A stretch of 64,000 nt of DNA from Tardiphaga robiniae (GTDB lineage: Bacteria; Pseudomonadota; Alphaproteobacteria; Rhizobiales; Xanthobacteraceae): positions 1-64,000 of the forward strand of contig NZ_LVYV01000010.1 in assembly GCF_001618955.1 (NCBI RefSeq), in the 5' to 3' direction. Position 1 is the stretch's first letter. Each line of letters opens with the position of its first letter. Of this stretch, positions 1 to 8,435 are shown piece by piece. The notes beneath the pieces were generated by a model, which worked only from the letters and a program-made list of their open reading frames with translations, did no database searches and was not told where the DNA came from. A program made the position numbers and the translations under genes.

Positions 1-80
1 CGGATCGAGCGCCCTTCGGCGTAAAGCTGGGCAATCCTGTAGCGGTCATCCAGCGACAGCTGGGCGTAGGTTCGGTCCAT
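1..80 (-). CDS. IS30-family transposase, N-terminal fragment (runs off the left edge)
   Basis: The minus strand from the ATG at 78-80 reads MDRTYAQLSLDDRYRIAQLY and continues EGRSI to the window edge. This is the start of the N-terminal helix-turn-helix of IS30-type transposases (the 'LSLDDRYRIAQL' pattern). Only about 26 residues are visible, so the DDE catalytic core and whether the element is intact cannot be judged. It would catalyse copy-out/paste-in transposition. It is the only mobile-element gene in the window and lies about 190 bp downstream of the malonyl-CoA decarboxylase stop. The family call rests on a short stretch. Confidence 0.6.
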   Translation of the reverse strand, partial: MDRTYAQLSLDDRYRIAQLYAEGRSI

Positions 81-122
81 CGCAACACCCTAGTCTGGTG
101 TTGCACTTCGTTTGAGAACTCA
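1..122. mobile_element. Probable right end of an IS30-like insertion sequence
   Basis: The transposase start is followed outward by GCAACACC (82-89) and GGTGTTGC (97-104), a perfect 8-bp inverted repeat with a 7-nt loop, then a TTCGTTTGAGAACTC-like stretch to about 122. Such a sequence just upstream of the transposase start is consistent with the terminal repeat and promoter region of the element. The outer boundary is a guess, because the other end and any target duplication lie outside the window. Confidence 0.45.
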
Positions 123-192
123 GCGGATCCATAACCACGATCGATAAAATAATAGCTCTGTCGCATCCATGGCGTTCCGATTTCTAACTCGG

Positions 193-251
193 AGGCTATG
201 GGTCCCCGCCCCGCGTGCGCCGAAGGCGCACTAGGCGGGGACGACAGCTAC
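193..251. repeat. Rhizobiales-type palindromic intergenic repeat (REP-like hairpin)
   Basis: Nested perfect stems: GTCCCCGCC (202-210) pairs with GGCGGGGAC (234-242), and inside it GTGCGCC (215-221) pairs with GGCGCAC (225-231) around a GAA loop. It lies 18-76 bp past the stop of the malonyl-CoA decarboxylase gene. No U-tract follows on either strand, so it is more likely a dispersed palindrome (possibly also a transcript 3'-end stabiliser) than a classical terminator. Confidence 0.6.
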
Positions 252-268
252 TGGCGTTGGAGCGCCGC

Positions 269-1648
269 TCACTCCGCTCTCGACAGCCGCATGCTGTCCA
301 GCAAACGCAGGCCACCGCCGCTTTCACTCTTCAGCAGCTTCTTCACCGCGCTCGATGCCGCGATCTCGTAATGATCGGCATAGGCTTCGTGGTTCTTCTC
401 GATATCGTCGAGGCGGTACAGATAGTTCACCATCAGGCTGGCGGACTCGCGCAGGCCTTTGGCTGAAGTGTCGCCGAGCCAGTCGATGCGCTCGAGCCGT
501 GCGCCGTTGCCGAGATGGAAACGGGCGACGGAATCGATCGGGCCGCCGCGCGGGCTCTTGGCCTTCAGGAAGTAGTGCGCGGCAAGCTGCTCCATCACGG
601 GCTTGAGCTGCGCCGTCAGCGCCGTGTCGTTGACCCATAGCGGATCGGCGAGCATGTCGACCAGCGCCTGATCCTCATTGGACAGGTTGAGGTCATCGGC
701 CTTCTTGAGCCACTTCATGAAACCCGGCACCGGCGACAGCGTCACGAACGTATCGAGCTTCGGCAATTCGCGGCGCAGTTCCTCGACCACCTGCTTGATC
801 AGGAAGTTGCCGAAGGAAATGCCGCCGAGGCCGCGCTGGCAGTTGGAGATCGAATAGAACACGGCGGTGCGTGCGCGCTCGATCGGCACCGGCTGGCGAT
901 CGACGGCGAGCAGCGGCGCGATGGCGCCCGGAATGGTTTCGGTGAGCGCGACCTCGACGAAAATCAGCGGTTCATCGACAAGGGCAGGGTGGAAGAATGC
1001 ATAGCAGCGGCGATCCACGGGATCGATGCGGCGGCGCAGATCATCCCAGTCGTGGATCTCATGCACCGCTTCATATTTGATGACTTTTTCGAGCACGTTG
1101 GCGGGCGTGGACCAGTCGATCTTGCGCAGCACCAGAAATCCCCTGTTGAACCAGGATGCCAAGAGATGAACGACGTCGCGATCGACGGCGTTGAGGTCTT
1201 TGTTACCATTCTTCAGATCGAGAAGATCTTCACGCATCTTCACGAGTTCGCTGGTCGCATTCGGCGCGCGGTTCAGCCGGCGAAACAGTTCCTGCCGCTG
1301 CGGCTCGGATGCGAAATGCAATTCGCCCGAGACGTCGCCGGTCGGCTTGGCACGCCATGCCTCGATGGCCTTTTCAAGCTTGTCACGATCGGGACCGTAA
1401 TTCTGTGCGAGGTTCTCAAAGAAGGTGAGGCGACCGGCCTCGTCGAGACTCTTGTAGCGATCGAGCACGCCGCGCGCGAGGACCGTGCCGGACGCTTCGC
1501 CGCGTCCGGACAATAGCTCCGTACAGAGTTCGATCAAATCCGATGCGTTCTGTTTGGGATCGACAGATGCGGGACCGAGCCGCAACAGAGTGCGTCCGCG
1601 TTCCGAGATGGATGCGAGGAGATCGGAGAAGAAGGAGTCATTGCTCAT
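269..1648 (-). CDS. matA: Malonyl-CoA decarboxylase
   Basis: The 459-aa protein matches malonyl-CoA decarboxylase along its length: an N-terminal helical domain (about 1-170) and a C-terminal GNAT-fold catalytic domain. It converts malonyl-CoA to acetyl-CoA and CO2 in the cytosol. The two family catalytic residues are recognisable: Ser305 in TLSPVPGF and His378 in RFHLGNGA. No signal peptide or membrane segment is seen. The gene stands alone here; in rhizobia matA usually sits with matB and matC for malonate use, and neither is adjacent. The upstream region is shared with the divergent substrate-binding protein gene. An IS30-type element sits just downstream. Confidence 0.92.
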   Translation of the reverse strand: MSNDSFFSDLLASISERGRTLLRLGPASVDPKQNASDLIELCTELLSGRGEASGTVLARGVLDRYKSLDEAGRLTFFENLAQNYGPDRDKLEKAIEAWRAKPTGDVSGELHFASEPQRQELFRRLNRAPNATSELVKMREDLLDLKNGNKDLNAVDRDVVHLLASWFNRGFLVLRKIDWSTPANVLEKVIKYEAVHEIHDWDDLRRRIDPVDRRCYAFFHPALVDEPLIFVEVALTETIPGAIAPLLAVDRQPVPIERARTAVFYSISNCQRGLGGISFGNFLIKQVVEELRRELPKLDTFVTLSPVPGFMKWLKKADDLNLSNEDQALVDMLADPLWVNDTALTAQLKPVMEQLAAHYFLKAKSPRGGPIDSVARFHLGNGARLERIDWLGDTSAKGLRESASLMVNYLYRLDDIEKNHEAYADHYEIAASSAVKKLLKSESGGGLRLLDSMRLSRAE

Positions 1649-1822
1649 GGTGAATCAATTCCCGGGCTGGCAGTCCAACCAGTCTGCTTCAATATAGCCC
1701 ATAGCGAGGCATATTGCGCGATCATTTGAAGCATGAAACAATTGTGCGTGGGGAGCGCTTCGGCAAGAGAATTGCATTCGTTTCTGACTGCGGCCGGATC
1801 GCTGAAAACAGAGGAATTCAGG

Positions 1823-2809
1823 ATGAAGCGGATCGCATCGAAGCGTGGCGTTGTGGCGGCTCTGGCACTCGGAGCGTTGCTGAGCAGTGGCTCGGCATTT
1901 GCCCAACAAACCATCAAGGTTGGCTGGACCATCCCGGCCGAGGAATCCAAATACTGGATGATGAAGCGTCCGCAGGAATTCGCGGATCTCGGCAAGAAAT
2001 ACAATATCGAGTGGGTGCAGTTTCAGGGCACCGCGCCGATGACGCAGGCACTCGCGGCCGGCGCGCTGGATTGCGCGACGCAATCGGTGCTGGCACTGGC
2101 GCAAGGCGTGCAGAGCGGCAACCTCAAGGCTTCGATCGTTGCGCAGCACGTGTTCGAAAAGCCGGGCAGCTTTTCGGTTTATTGGGCGGTAAAGGACGAC
2201 TCGCCGATCAAGACCATCGCCGACCTCAAGGGGAAGACGATGTCGATCAACACGCTGGGCTCCGGTATCTATGGCCCGATGGCGATCCTCTTGAAGCAGG
2301 CTGGCCTCGATCCGGCCAAGGACGTCAAGCTGGTTGAAGTCGGCTTCGCGCTCTCGGAAGAAGCGCTGCGTTCGGGCCGTGTCGATTCCGCCGTGATGAA
2401 CCAGCCATTTGCCGCGCGCATGGAAGCCAAGGGCGGCACCCGCAAGCTGTTCTCGCTGTCGCAGCAGCAGGATGGCATCGTGCACATCCTCGAAGCCTGC
2501 CGTGCGGACTTCATCGAGAAGAATCCGGAACTGGCCAGGATGTATGTACGCGATCTGACGCTGGGCATGCAGAAGGCGCTCGCCAATCGCGACGAAACGC
2601 TGAAGGTCGTCAACGAAGTGATGAAAGCGCCGATCCCGGTGCTCGAAACATATCTGCTCAAGGACAACGATTTTGCGCGCGATCCGGGCGCCGCGCCGAA
2701 CTTCGACGCGATCCAGAAGATGCTCGACACCTATGTCGAATCCGGAATGTTGCCGAAGAAGCTCGACGTTTCCGAGCTGAAGGGCAAGGTCGTCGCGCCG
2801 ATCAAGTAA
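1823..2809 (+). CDS. ABC transporter substrate-binding protein (NitT/TauT/SsuA-like)
   Basis: This 328-aa protein starts MKRIASKRGVVAALALGALL and has an Ala-rich signal peptide ending AFA before QQTIKVGW, so it is exported to the periplasm. The body (TIKVGWTIPAEESKYWMM..., a 'DLKGKTMSINTLGSG' loop, and 'RADFIEKNPELARMYVRD') is typical of NMT1/SsuA-type binding proteins for sulfonates, nitrate or small aromatics. The ATG at 1823 is preferred over an upstream in-frame ATG at 1733 because the signal peptide begins there and a GAGGA-like ribosome site precedes it. No permease or ATPase gene is adjacent, so it is an orphan binding protein. The ligand is unknown. Confidence 0.85.
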   Translation: MKRIASKRGVVAALALGALLSSGSAFAQQTIKVGWTIPAEESKYWMMKRPQEFADLGKKYNIEWVQFQGTAPMTQALAAGALDCATQSVLALAQGVQSGNLKASIVAQHVFEKPGSFSVYWAVKDDSPIKTIADLKGKTMSINTLGSGIYGPMAILLKQAGLDPAKDVKLVEVGFALSEEALRSGRVDSAVMNQPFAARMEAKGGTRKLFSLSQQQDGIVHILEACRADFIEKNPELARMYVRDLTLGMQKALANRDETLKVVNEVMKAPIPVLETYLLKDNDFARDPGAAPNFDAIQKMLDTYVESGMLPKKLDVSELKGKVVAPIK

Positions 2810-2844
2810 CGGCGTCGCTCACTTACAAACAATGACACTCTCTC

Positions 2845-2926
2845 CGTCATGCCCGGCCTTGTGCCGGGCATCCACGTCTTGGCCACAAGGAAGGCGTGGA
2901 TGGCCGGGACAAGCCCGGCCATGACG
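2845..2926. repeat. Long imperfect palindrome, Rhizobiales intergenic repeat
   Basis: CGTCATGCCCGGCC... at 2845 is the reverse complement of ...GGCCGGGCATGACG-like sequence ending at 2926, with internal complementary 'GCATCCACG'/'CGTGGATG' blocks. It lies between the convergent stops of the substrate-binding protein and the flavin reductase-MarR gene. The outer arms (CGTCATG/CATGACG) are typical of a dispersed palindromic repeat family in this group. It may also end both transcripts. Confidence 0.65.
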
Positions 2927-2954
2927 TGGAGAGAGCAGCGCTTGATCGCGATCG

Positions 2955-3959
2955 TTATTGTGAAGTTGTATCGTCCGACATGCCGCTGTCGATCAGGAGA
3001 TCCAGCGCATATTTGATGGTTGCGCGTTCGTCGTCGCTGAAGCGCTTCAGCAACTCTGCCTCATGTTCGAGGGCTGCCTTCTGCACCGGCTTGACGCGCG
3101 CGCGGCCTTTTGCGGTCAGGTAGAGCGTGACGCGGCGCCGATCGTTCGAGGTGCTCTTGCGCTTGAGCAGATCGTCGCGCTCCATGCGGTCGAGCACTTT
3201 CGTCAGGCCCGGCTGCTTCATCAAAGCCATCGCGGCGAGTTCGCCGACCGACAGGCCCTCGACATCGGCGAGGCAGGCCAATACGCGCCATTCCGGCACC
3301 GTGAGGTCCCATTCTTTCAACCGCGCGTGAAACGAGCTGGAGACGTTGAAGCTGGCACGCGCCAGCAGATAGGACAGGTAGCTGCGCGCAAAACTGTTGC
3401 TGGCCAGGGCCGGCGCACGTGGCTGTGCCTTGTCGATGCGGCGGAGTTGTCCGGAGTGGAAGACGAGGGGGTCGTGATTGCGCTCGACGAAGTGCACGAC
3501 TTCACCGACCAGGATCGTGTGGTCGCCGCCGGGATAGCGCGCCCAGGTCTTGCATTCGAAGATCGGTGCGAGGCCCTCGATCAGCGGTGCGCCGCTGATG
3601 CCCGGCGCATGGGCGATATCAGCAAACTTGTCGGAGCCGCGACGGCCGAAACGCATCGCGAGCTCGCCATGATCGGCGCCGAGAAAGTGAATGGCGAAGG
3701 CATCAGCCTCGACGAAGGGATCGTGGCTGGGCGAAGATTTCGCGACGCTCCACAGCACCAGCGGCGGATCGAGCGAGACCGACGAGAAGGAGTTCGCGGT
3801 CATGCCGACAGGATGATCGCCTGTCGTTGCGGTGACCACGGTGACGCCGGTCGGAAACTGGCCCAGCGCCTGACGAAACGTCGCGGGGTTGACCGCCTGC
3901 GCCTTGTCCACGAGCTTGTCATCCGCGACCTTGTCCTGCGCCGTCTTGTCAAACGCCAT
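2955..3959 (-). CDS. Flavin reductase-MarR fusion protein
   Basis: The 334-aa protein has two domains. Residues about 22-175 are a flavin reductase of the HpaC/RutF type ('FPTGVTVVTATTGDHPVGMT', 'NSFSSVSLDPPLVLWSV', 'GDHTILVGEV'), which reduces FMN or FAD with NAD(P)H. Residues about 190-330 are a MarR winged-helix domain ('LTVPEWRVLACLADV', 'MKQPGLTKVLDRMERDDLL', wing 'DRRRVTLYLTAKG'). The start is the ATG at 3957-3959, before MAFDKTAQDK; a longer in-frame opening exists but lacks support. It faces a NicX-like dioxygenase across about 140 bp, so it may sense a pyridine or aromatic ligand, or flavin state, and control that gene. This regulatory role is inference. Confidence 0.88.
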   Translation of the reverse strand: MAFDKTAQDKVADDKLVDKAQAVNPATFRQALGQFPTGVTVVTATTGDHPVGMTANSFSSVSLDPPLVLWSVAKSSPSHDPFVEADAFAIHFLGADHGELAMRFGRRGSDKFADIAHAPGISGAPLIEGLAPIFECKTWARYPGGDHTILVGEVVHFVERNHDPLVFHSGQLRRIDKAQPRAPALASNSFARSYLSYLLARASFNVSSSFHARLKEWDLTVPEWRVLACLADVEGLSVGELAAMALMKQPGLTKVLDRMERDDLLKRKSTSNDRRRVTLYLTAKGRARVKPVQKAALEHEAELLKRFSDDERATIKYALDLLIDSGMSDDTTSQ

Positions 3960-4099
3960 GGAATTCGCCGCTCCGCGACACCCGCGACTGCCCAAAATAC
4001 AGCGCCGGATTGTCCTTCAAGATTAAAAATATTCCTTTTCATATAACATGACCGCGCCTATCATCCAACCATAATCGCTTTAAAACACGGAGAAACGGC
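3960..4099. promoter_or_regulatory. Divergent promoter region between the MarR fusion and nicX
   Basis: The 140-bp spacer is AT-rich around 4019-4046 (AAGATTAAAAATATTCC), against a GC-rich background, as expected for divergent promoters with a MarR operator. No perfect dyad could be fixed by eye. GGAG at 4088-4091 is a good ribosome site for the ATG at 4100. Confidence 0.4.
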
Positions 4100-5146
4100 A
4101 TGCTGGCGGATCGCATCGAGGCGAAATGGATCGACGCATTCTGCGAGATCTTCGAACGCTGCGCGGTCAAGCCCGGTGACACTGCCGCCATCCTCTCCGA
4201 GACGCAATCGCGCGCGCTGAATGTGCACATTGCCGAATTGGCATTGCTCCGCATGGGCGCGCGGCCGTTCCATGTCGTGGTGCCGACGCCGCGTAACAAG
4301 CAGGTCGTGCCGATCCGCTCCACCGGCGCGTCAGAAGCGATCCAGCAGCTCGGGCCGGTTGTATCAGCGCTGCAGCAGGCCGGCTTCGTGGTGGACTGCA
4401 CCATCGAAGGCCTGATGCATGCCAAGGAAACGCCGGAGATCCTGAAGGCCGGCGCGCGCATTCTCGTGATCTCCAACGAGCATCCGGAAGCGCTCGAGCG
4501 CATGGTGCCTGACTCGGCACTCGAGAAGCGCGTGCGCGCGGCGGCGAAGATGCTGCGCGGCACGAAGCACATGAAGGTGACGTCGAAGGCGGGCACTGAT
4601 CTCGACGTCAACATGGAAGGCGCGGCCACCGTCGGCGTCTGGGGCTGGACAGACAAGCCGGGCACGCTGGCACATTGGCCGGGCGGCATCGTGGTGAGCT
4701 TTCCGAAGAGCAAGACCATCAACGGCACGGTGGTGATGGATGCAGGCGATATCAACCTGACCTTCAAGCGCTATCTGACCTCGCCGGTGAAGATGCTGTT
4801 CAAGGACGACTATCTCACCGAACTCACGGGCGAGGGCGCCGATGCCGAGATGATGAAGCGCTATCTCGCCGCCTGGGGCGATCGTGAAGCTTACGCCGTG
4901 TCGCATGTCGGCTGGGGCATGAACCCCAATGCGCGTTACGAGGCGCTGCAGATGTATGATCAACGCGACACCAACGGCACGGAGATCCGCGCCGTGGCCG
5001 GCAATTTCCTGTTCTCCACCGGCGCCAACGAATTCGCCGGCCGCTACACCGCGGGGCATTTCGATCTGCCGATCTTCAAGACCACAATCACACTGGATGG
5101 TGTGGCTGTGATCAAGGACGGCGAGTTGCAGGACGTGTTCGGCTGA
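4100..5146 (+). CDS. nicX: 2,5-dihydroxypyridine 5,6-dioxygenase family protein (NicX-like)
   Basis: The 348-aa protein resembles the M29 aminopeptidase-like family that contains NicX, the Fe(II) extradiol-type enzyme opening 2,5-dihydroxypyridine to N-formylmaleamate in nicotinate degradation. The residues reported as iron ligands in Pseudomonas NicX (two His and an Asp near 265, 318 and 320) have clear counterparts: His269 in YAVSHVGWGMNP and His320/Asp322 in TAGHFDLPIF. Length also agrees. It is cytosolic, with no signal peptide. The other nic genes (nicC, nicD, nicE, nicF) are not in the window, so the substrate could be another dihydroxypyridine or a related ring. It is probably controlled by the divergent MarR fusion. 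Confidence 0.8.
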   Translation: MLADRIEAKWIDAFCEIFERCAVKPGDTAAILSETQSRALNVHIAELALLRMGARPFHVVVPTPRNKQVVPIRSTGASEAIQQLGPVVSALQQAGFVVDCTIEGLMHAKETPEILKAGARILVISNEHPEALERMVPDSALEKRVRAAAKMLRGTKHMKVTSKAGTDLDVNMEGAATVGVWGWTDKPGTLAHWPGGIVVSFPKSKTINGTVVMDAGDINLTFKRYLTSPVKMLFKDDYLTELTGEGADAEMMKRYLAAWGDREAYAVSHVGWGMNPNARYEALQMYDQRDTNGTEIRAVAGNFLFSTGANEFAGRYTAGHFDLPIFKTTITLDGVAVIKDGELQDVFG

Positions 5147-5183
5147 GTCTGAATACGTCGCTCTAAGCTCCGCCCTCATGGTC

Positions 5184-5207
5184 GCCTAAACGCAATTGCG
5201 TTTAGGC
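5184..5207. repeat. 24-bp perfect palindrome between convergent genes
   Basis: GCCTAAACGCAA is followed immediately by its exact reverse complement, with no loop. It lies between the nicX stop (5146) and the cusA stop (5280). A loop-free palindrome is a poor hairpin terminator but a plausible protein-binding or repeat-derived site. No U-tract is adjacent. Confidence 0.6.
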
Positions 5208-5279
5208 TGGAGGAGCGCGTCAGTTGTCCAGCGCGCGATGATGCCCTAGTCGGCATGCGTGAAACGCAACAGGCTCCGG

Positions 5280-8200
5280 CTATCTGGCCAAGGGAGCTAT
5301 CCCTTTTGCCGAGATCAAGCCGGCCTGAGGCAGCCGATAGCCCTTAACAATTGCATAGATCGCCGGGATCACAATCAACGTCAGCAGCGTCGACGAGATC
5401 ATGCCGCCGATCATCGGCACCGCGATCCGCTGCATGATCTCCGAGCCCGTGCCGGTACTCCACATGATCGGCAGCAGGCCCGCCATGATGGCGACCACCG
5501 TCATCATCTTGGGACGGACGCGTTCGACCGCTCCCTCCATGATGGCGTCGTACAGGTCGTTGCGTGTCAGAGGCCGTCCTTCAATGTCCCGTCGCGCCTG
5601 GATCGCGGTCAATGCCTGATTCAAATAGATCAGCATCACCACGCCGGTCTCGGCGGCAACGCCGGCCAGCGCAATGAAACCGACGACGACTGCAACCGAC
5701 AGATTGAAACCGAGCCACCACATCAGCCAAAGGCCGCCGACCAGCGCGAACGGCAGCGACAGCATGACGATCATCGTTTCGGTGATCGACCGGAAGTTCA
5801 GGTACAGCAGCAGGAAGATGATCAACAGCGTCACCGGCACGACGATCTTCAGGCGCGCCGTCGCACGTTCGAGATATTCGTACTGGCCGCTCCACGTCAC
5901 GTAGTAGCCGGGCGGAAATTGAATGCTCGCCTGGACGGCGCGCTGCGCGTCGGCCACGTAGCCGCCGAGGTCGCGGTCACGGATGTCGACATAGATGTAG
6001 GTGGCCAACTGTCCGTTCTCGGTCCGGATCGATGTCGGTCCTCTCGCCAGCGCAATCCTGGCCACTTCGCCGAGCGGGACTGCGCCACCTCCGGGCATCG
6101 GCACCAGCACGTCGCTGGCGATGGCCTGCGGGCTGTCTCTGAGGTCGCGGGGGTACCGCATGTTGACGGTGAAGCGTTGCCGGCCTTCCACGGTCGTCGT
6201 TACCGTCTGGCCGCCGAGAGCGGTTCCGATCACGTCCTGGACGTCTTGGATCATGATGCCGTAGCGCGCCAATGCCTCTCGATCCGGTGTCACATCGAGG
6301 TAGTAGCCGCCGATGCCGCGCTCGGCATAGGCGGACGACGTCCCTGGAACGGTTTTCAGAACCTGCTCGATCTGCTTGGCAAGCCGGTCGATCTCGACGA
6401 GGTCGGTGCCGATCACCTTTACGCCGATGGGCGTGCGGATGCCTGTCGACAGCATGTCGATGCGGGCCTTGATCGGCATCGTCCAGGCATTCGACACGCC
6501 CGGAAACTGCAGCGCCTTGTCCATCTCGGCAATCAGTCCATCGACCGTGAGACCGGATCGCCACTCTTCCTTCGGCTTGAGGTTAATGATTGTCTCGAAC
6601 ATTTCGGAGGGCGCCGGATCAGTAGCCGTGGCAGCGCGCCCCGCCTTGCCGTAGACCGAAGCCACCTCCGGAAACGACCGAATGATCCTGTCCTGTGTCT
6701 GCAGGAGTTCTCCGGCCTTGGTGACAGAGATGCCCGGCAGCGTCGTCGGCATATACATGAGCGTGCCCTCGTTGAGGCTGGGCATGAACTCGGTCCCGAG
6801 CTGACGGGCCGGCCAGACGCTCGCCGCGAGAACGGCGACTGCGAGCAGGACGACCAGCGTCTTCGCGCGCATCACAACGGTGATGACAGGCCGGTAGACC
6901 CAGATCAGAAAGCGGTTGATCGGATTCTTGTGTTCCGGAACGATCCGGCCGCGAACGAAGATGATCATCAGGGCCGGGACCAGCGTCACCGACAGGATGG
7001 CGGCGGCTGCCATCGCAAACGTCTTGGTGAACGCCAGAGGGCTGAACAGACGCCCTTCCTGGGATTCCAGCGTGAAGATCGGCATGAACGACACGGTGAT
7101 GATCAACAGGCTGAAGAACAGTGCCGGGCCTACCTCGGAGGCTGCCTCGATCAGGACTTCGACACGTGATTTGCCGGGATCCGCGCGTTCGAGATGTTTG
7201 TGGGCGTTCTCGATCATGACGATAGCGGCATCGACCATGGCGCCGATGGCGATCGCGATGCCGCCGAGACTCATGATGTTGGAGCCAAGACCGAGCAGCT
7301 TCATGGCGCCGAACGCCATCAGCACGCCGACCGGCAGCATCAGGATCGCAACCAGGGCACTACGGACGTGCAGCAGGAAGACGATGCAGACGAGCGCGAC
7401 GACAACGCTTTCCTCCAGCAATGTGTGCTTGAGCGTGGCGATGGCGGCGTTGATCAGATTCGAGCGGTCGTAAACCGGAACGATCTCGACGGACTTCGGC
7501 AGACTGCTGGCGATCTCCTTGAAGCGCTTCTTGACGTTCTCGATCACGTCGAGCGCATTGACGCCGAAGCGTTGTAACACGATGCCGCTGGCGACTTCGC
7601 CTTCGCCGTTCAGTTCGGTAATGCCGCGCCGCTCGTCGGGGCCCAGTTCGACGCGCGCGACGTCGCGCAGCAGGACCGGCGTGCCGTTGTTCGTCTTGAG
7701 CACGACATTGCCGAGGTCGTTGATCGACTTCAGATAGCCCTTGCCGCGGATGACATATTCGAATTCGGACAGCTCCACCGTGCGACCGCCGACATCGGCG
7801 TTGCTGGCGCGGATAGCGTCCCGCATCTTCTGCATGGTGATGCCGAGGTCGCGCATCCGAAGTGGATCGAGAACGACGTTATATTGCTTGACGAAGCCAC
7901 CGACGCTGGCGACTTCGGCGACGCCTTCGGCTTTGGCGAGCGCAAACTTCAGATTCCAGTCCTGGATCGCCCGTGTGTCGGCAAGGTTCAGTTCCCTGGA
8001 CATGATCGCGTATTGGTAGACCCAGCCGACGCCGGTGGCGTCGGGCCCCATCGTCGGCGTAACGCCGGCGGGCAGGCGGGACGTGGCTCCGTTCAGGAAT
8101 TCGAGAACGCGCGACCGGGCCCAGTAGATGTCGGTCCCGTCTTCGAAGATGACATAGACGAACGACACGCCGAAGAACGAGAACCCGCGCACCACTTTCG

Positions 8201-8435
8201 ACTTCGGCACCGTGAGCATTGCCGTCGTCAACGGATAGGTGACCTGATCCTCGATCACCTGCGGCGCCTGGCCGGGGTACTCGGTATAGACGATAACCTG
8301 CGTGTCGGAGAGATCCGGGATGGCGTCGAGCGGCAGATGCGCCAGCGCGTAGATGCCAGCGGCTGCGGCGAACCCTGTGCCGAACAACACCAGCAGCAGA
8401 TTGCGCGCCGACCATGCGATGATGCGGGCGATCAT
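5280..8435 (-). CDS. cusA: CusA-type heavy-metal efflux RND transporter
   Basis: This 1051-aa inner-membrane pump has the standard RND layout: TM1, a large periplasmic loop, TM2-6, a central segment, a second loop, and TM8-12. It matches the heavy-metal efflux (HME) branch, with 'PLDAIPDLSDTQVIVYTEYPGQAP' at the N-terminus, the proton-relay Asp in 'AIGAMVDAAIVMIENAHK', and 'PTTLPGISVTKA'. The Met-containing 'MPIKARIDMLSTGI' stretch suggests monovalent copper or silver, although the exact metal is inferred. Its start overlaps the cusB stop by 4 bp, giving translational coupling. No outer-membrane channel gene (cusC) is adjacent, so that partner must be encoded elsewhere. Confidence 0.92.
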   Translation of the reverse strand: MIARIIAWSARNLLLVLFGTGFAAAAGIYALAHLPLDAIPDLSDTQVIVYTEYPGQAPQVIEDQVTYPLTTAMLTVPKSKVVRGFSFFGVSFVYVIFEDGTDIYWARSRVLEFLNGATSRLPAGVTPTMGPDATGVGWVYQYAIMSRELNLADTRAIQDWNLKFALAKAEGVAEVASVGGFVKQYNVVLDPLRMRDLGITMQKMRDAIRASNADVGGRTVELSEFEYVIRGKGYLKSINDLGNVVLKTNNGTPVLLRDVARVELGPDERRGITELNGEGEVASGIVLQRFGVNALDVIENVKKRFKEIASSLPKSVEIVPVYDRSNLINAAIATLKHTLLEESVVVALVCIVFLLHVRSALVAILMLPVGVLMAFGAMKLLGLGSNIMSLGGIAIAIGAMVDAAIVMIENAHKHLERADPGKSRVEVLIEAASEVGPALFFSLLIITVSFMPIFTLESQEGRLFSPLAFTKTFAMAAAAILSVTLVPALMIIFVRGRIVPEHKNPINRFLIWVYRPVITVVMRAKTLVVLLAVAVLAASVWPARQLGTEFMPSLNEGTLMYMPTTLPGISVTKAGELLQTQDRIIRSFPEVASVYGKAGRAATATDPAPSEMFETIINLKPKEEWRSGLTVDGLIAEMDKALQFPGVSNAWTMPIKARIDMLSTGIRTPIGVKVIGTDLVEIDRLAKQIEQVLKTVPGTSSAYAERGIGGYYLDVTPDREALARYGIMIQDVQDVIGTALGGQTVTTTVEGRQRFTVNMRYPRDLRDSPQAIASDVLVPMPGGGAVPLGEVARIALARGPTSIRTENGQLATYIYVDIRDRDLGGYVADAQRAVQASIQFPPGYYVTWSGQYEYLERATARLKIVVPVTLLIIFLLLYLNFRSITETMIVMLSLPFALVGGLWLMWWLGFNLSVAVVVGFIALAGVAAETGVVMLIYLNQALTAIQARRDIEGRPLTRNDLYDAIMEGAVERVRPKMMTVVAIMAGLLPIMWSTGTGSEIMQRIAVPMIGGMISSTLLTLIVIPAIYAIVKGYRLPQAGLISAKGIAPLAR

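Noticed and set aside
5259-7169. Long open frame of 636 codons antisense to cusA
   Set aside because: It has His/Arg/Gln-rich low-complexity composition typical of antisense frames in GC-rich genes, while the opposite strand encodes a clear CusA.
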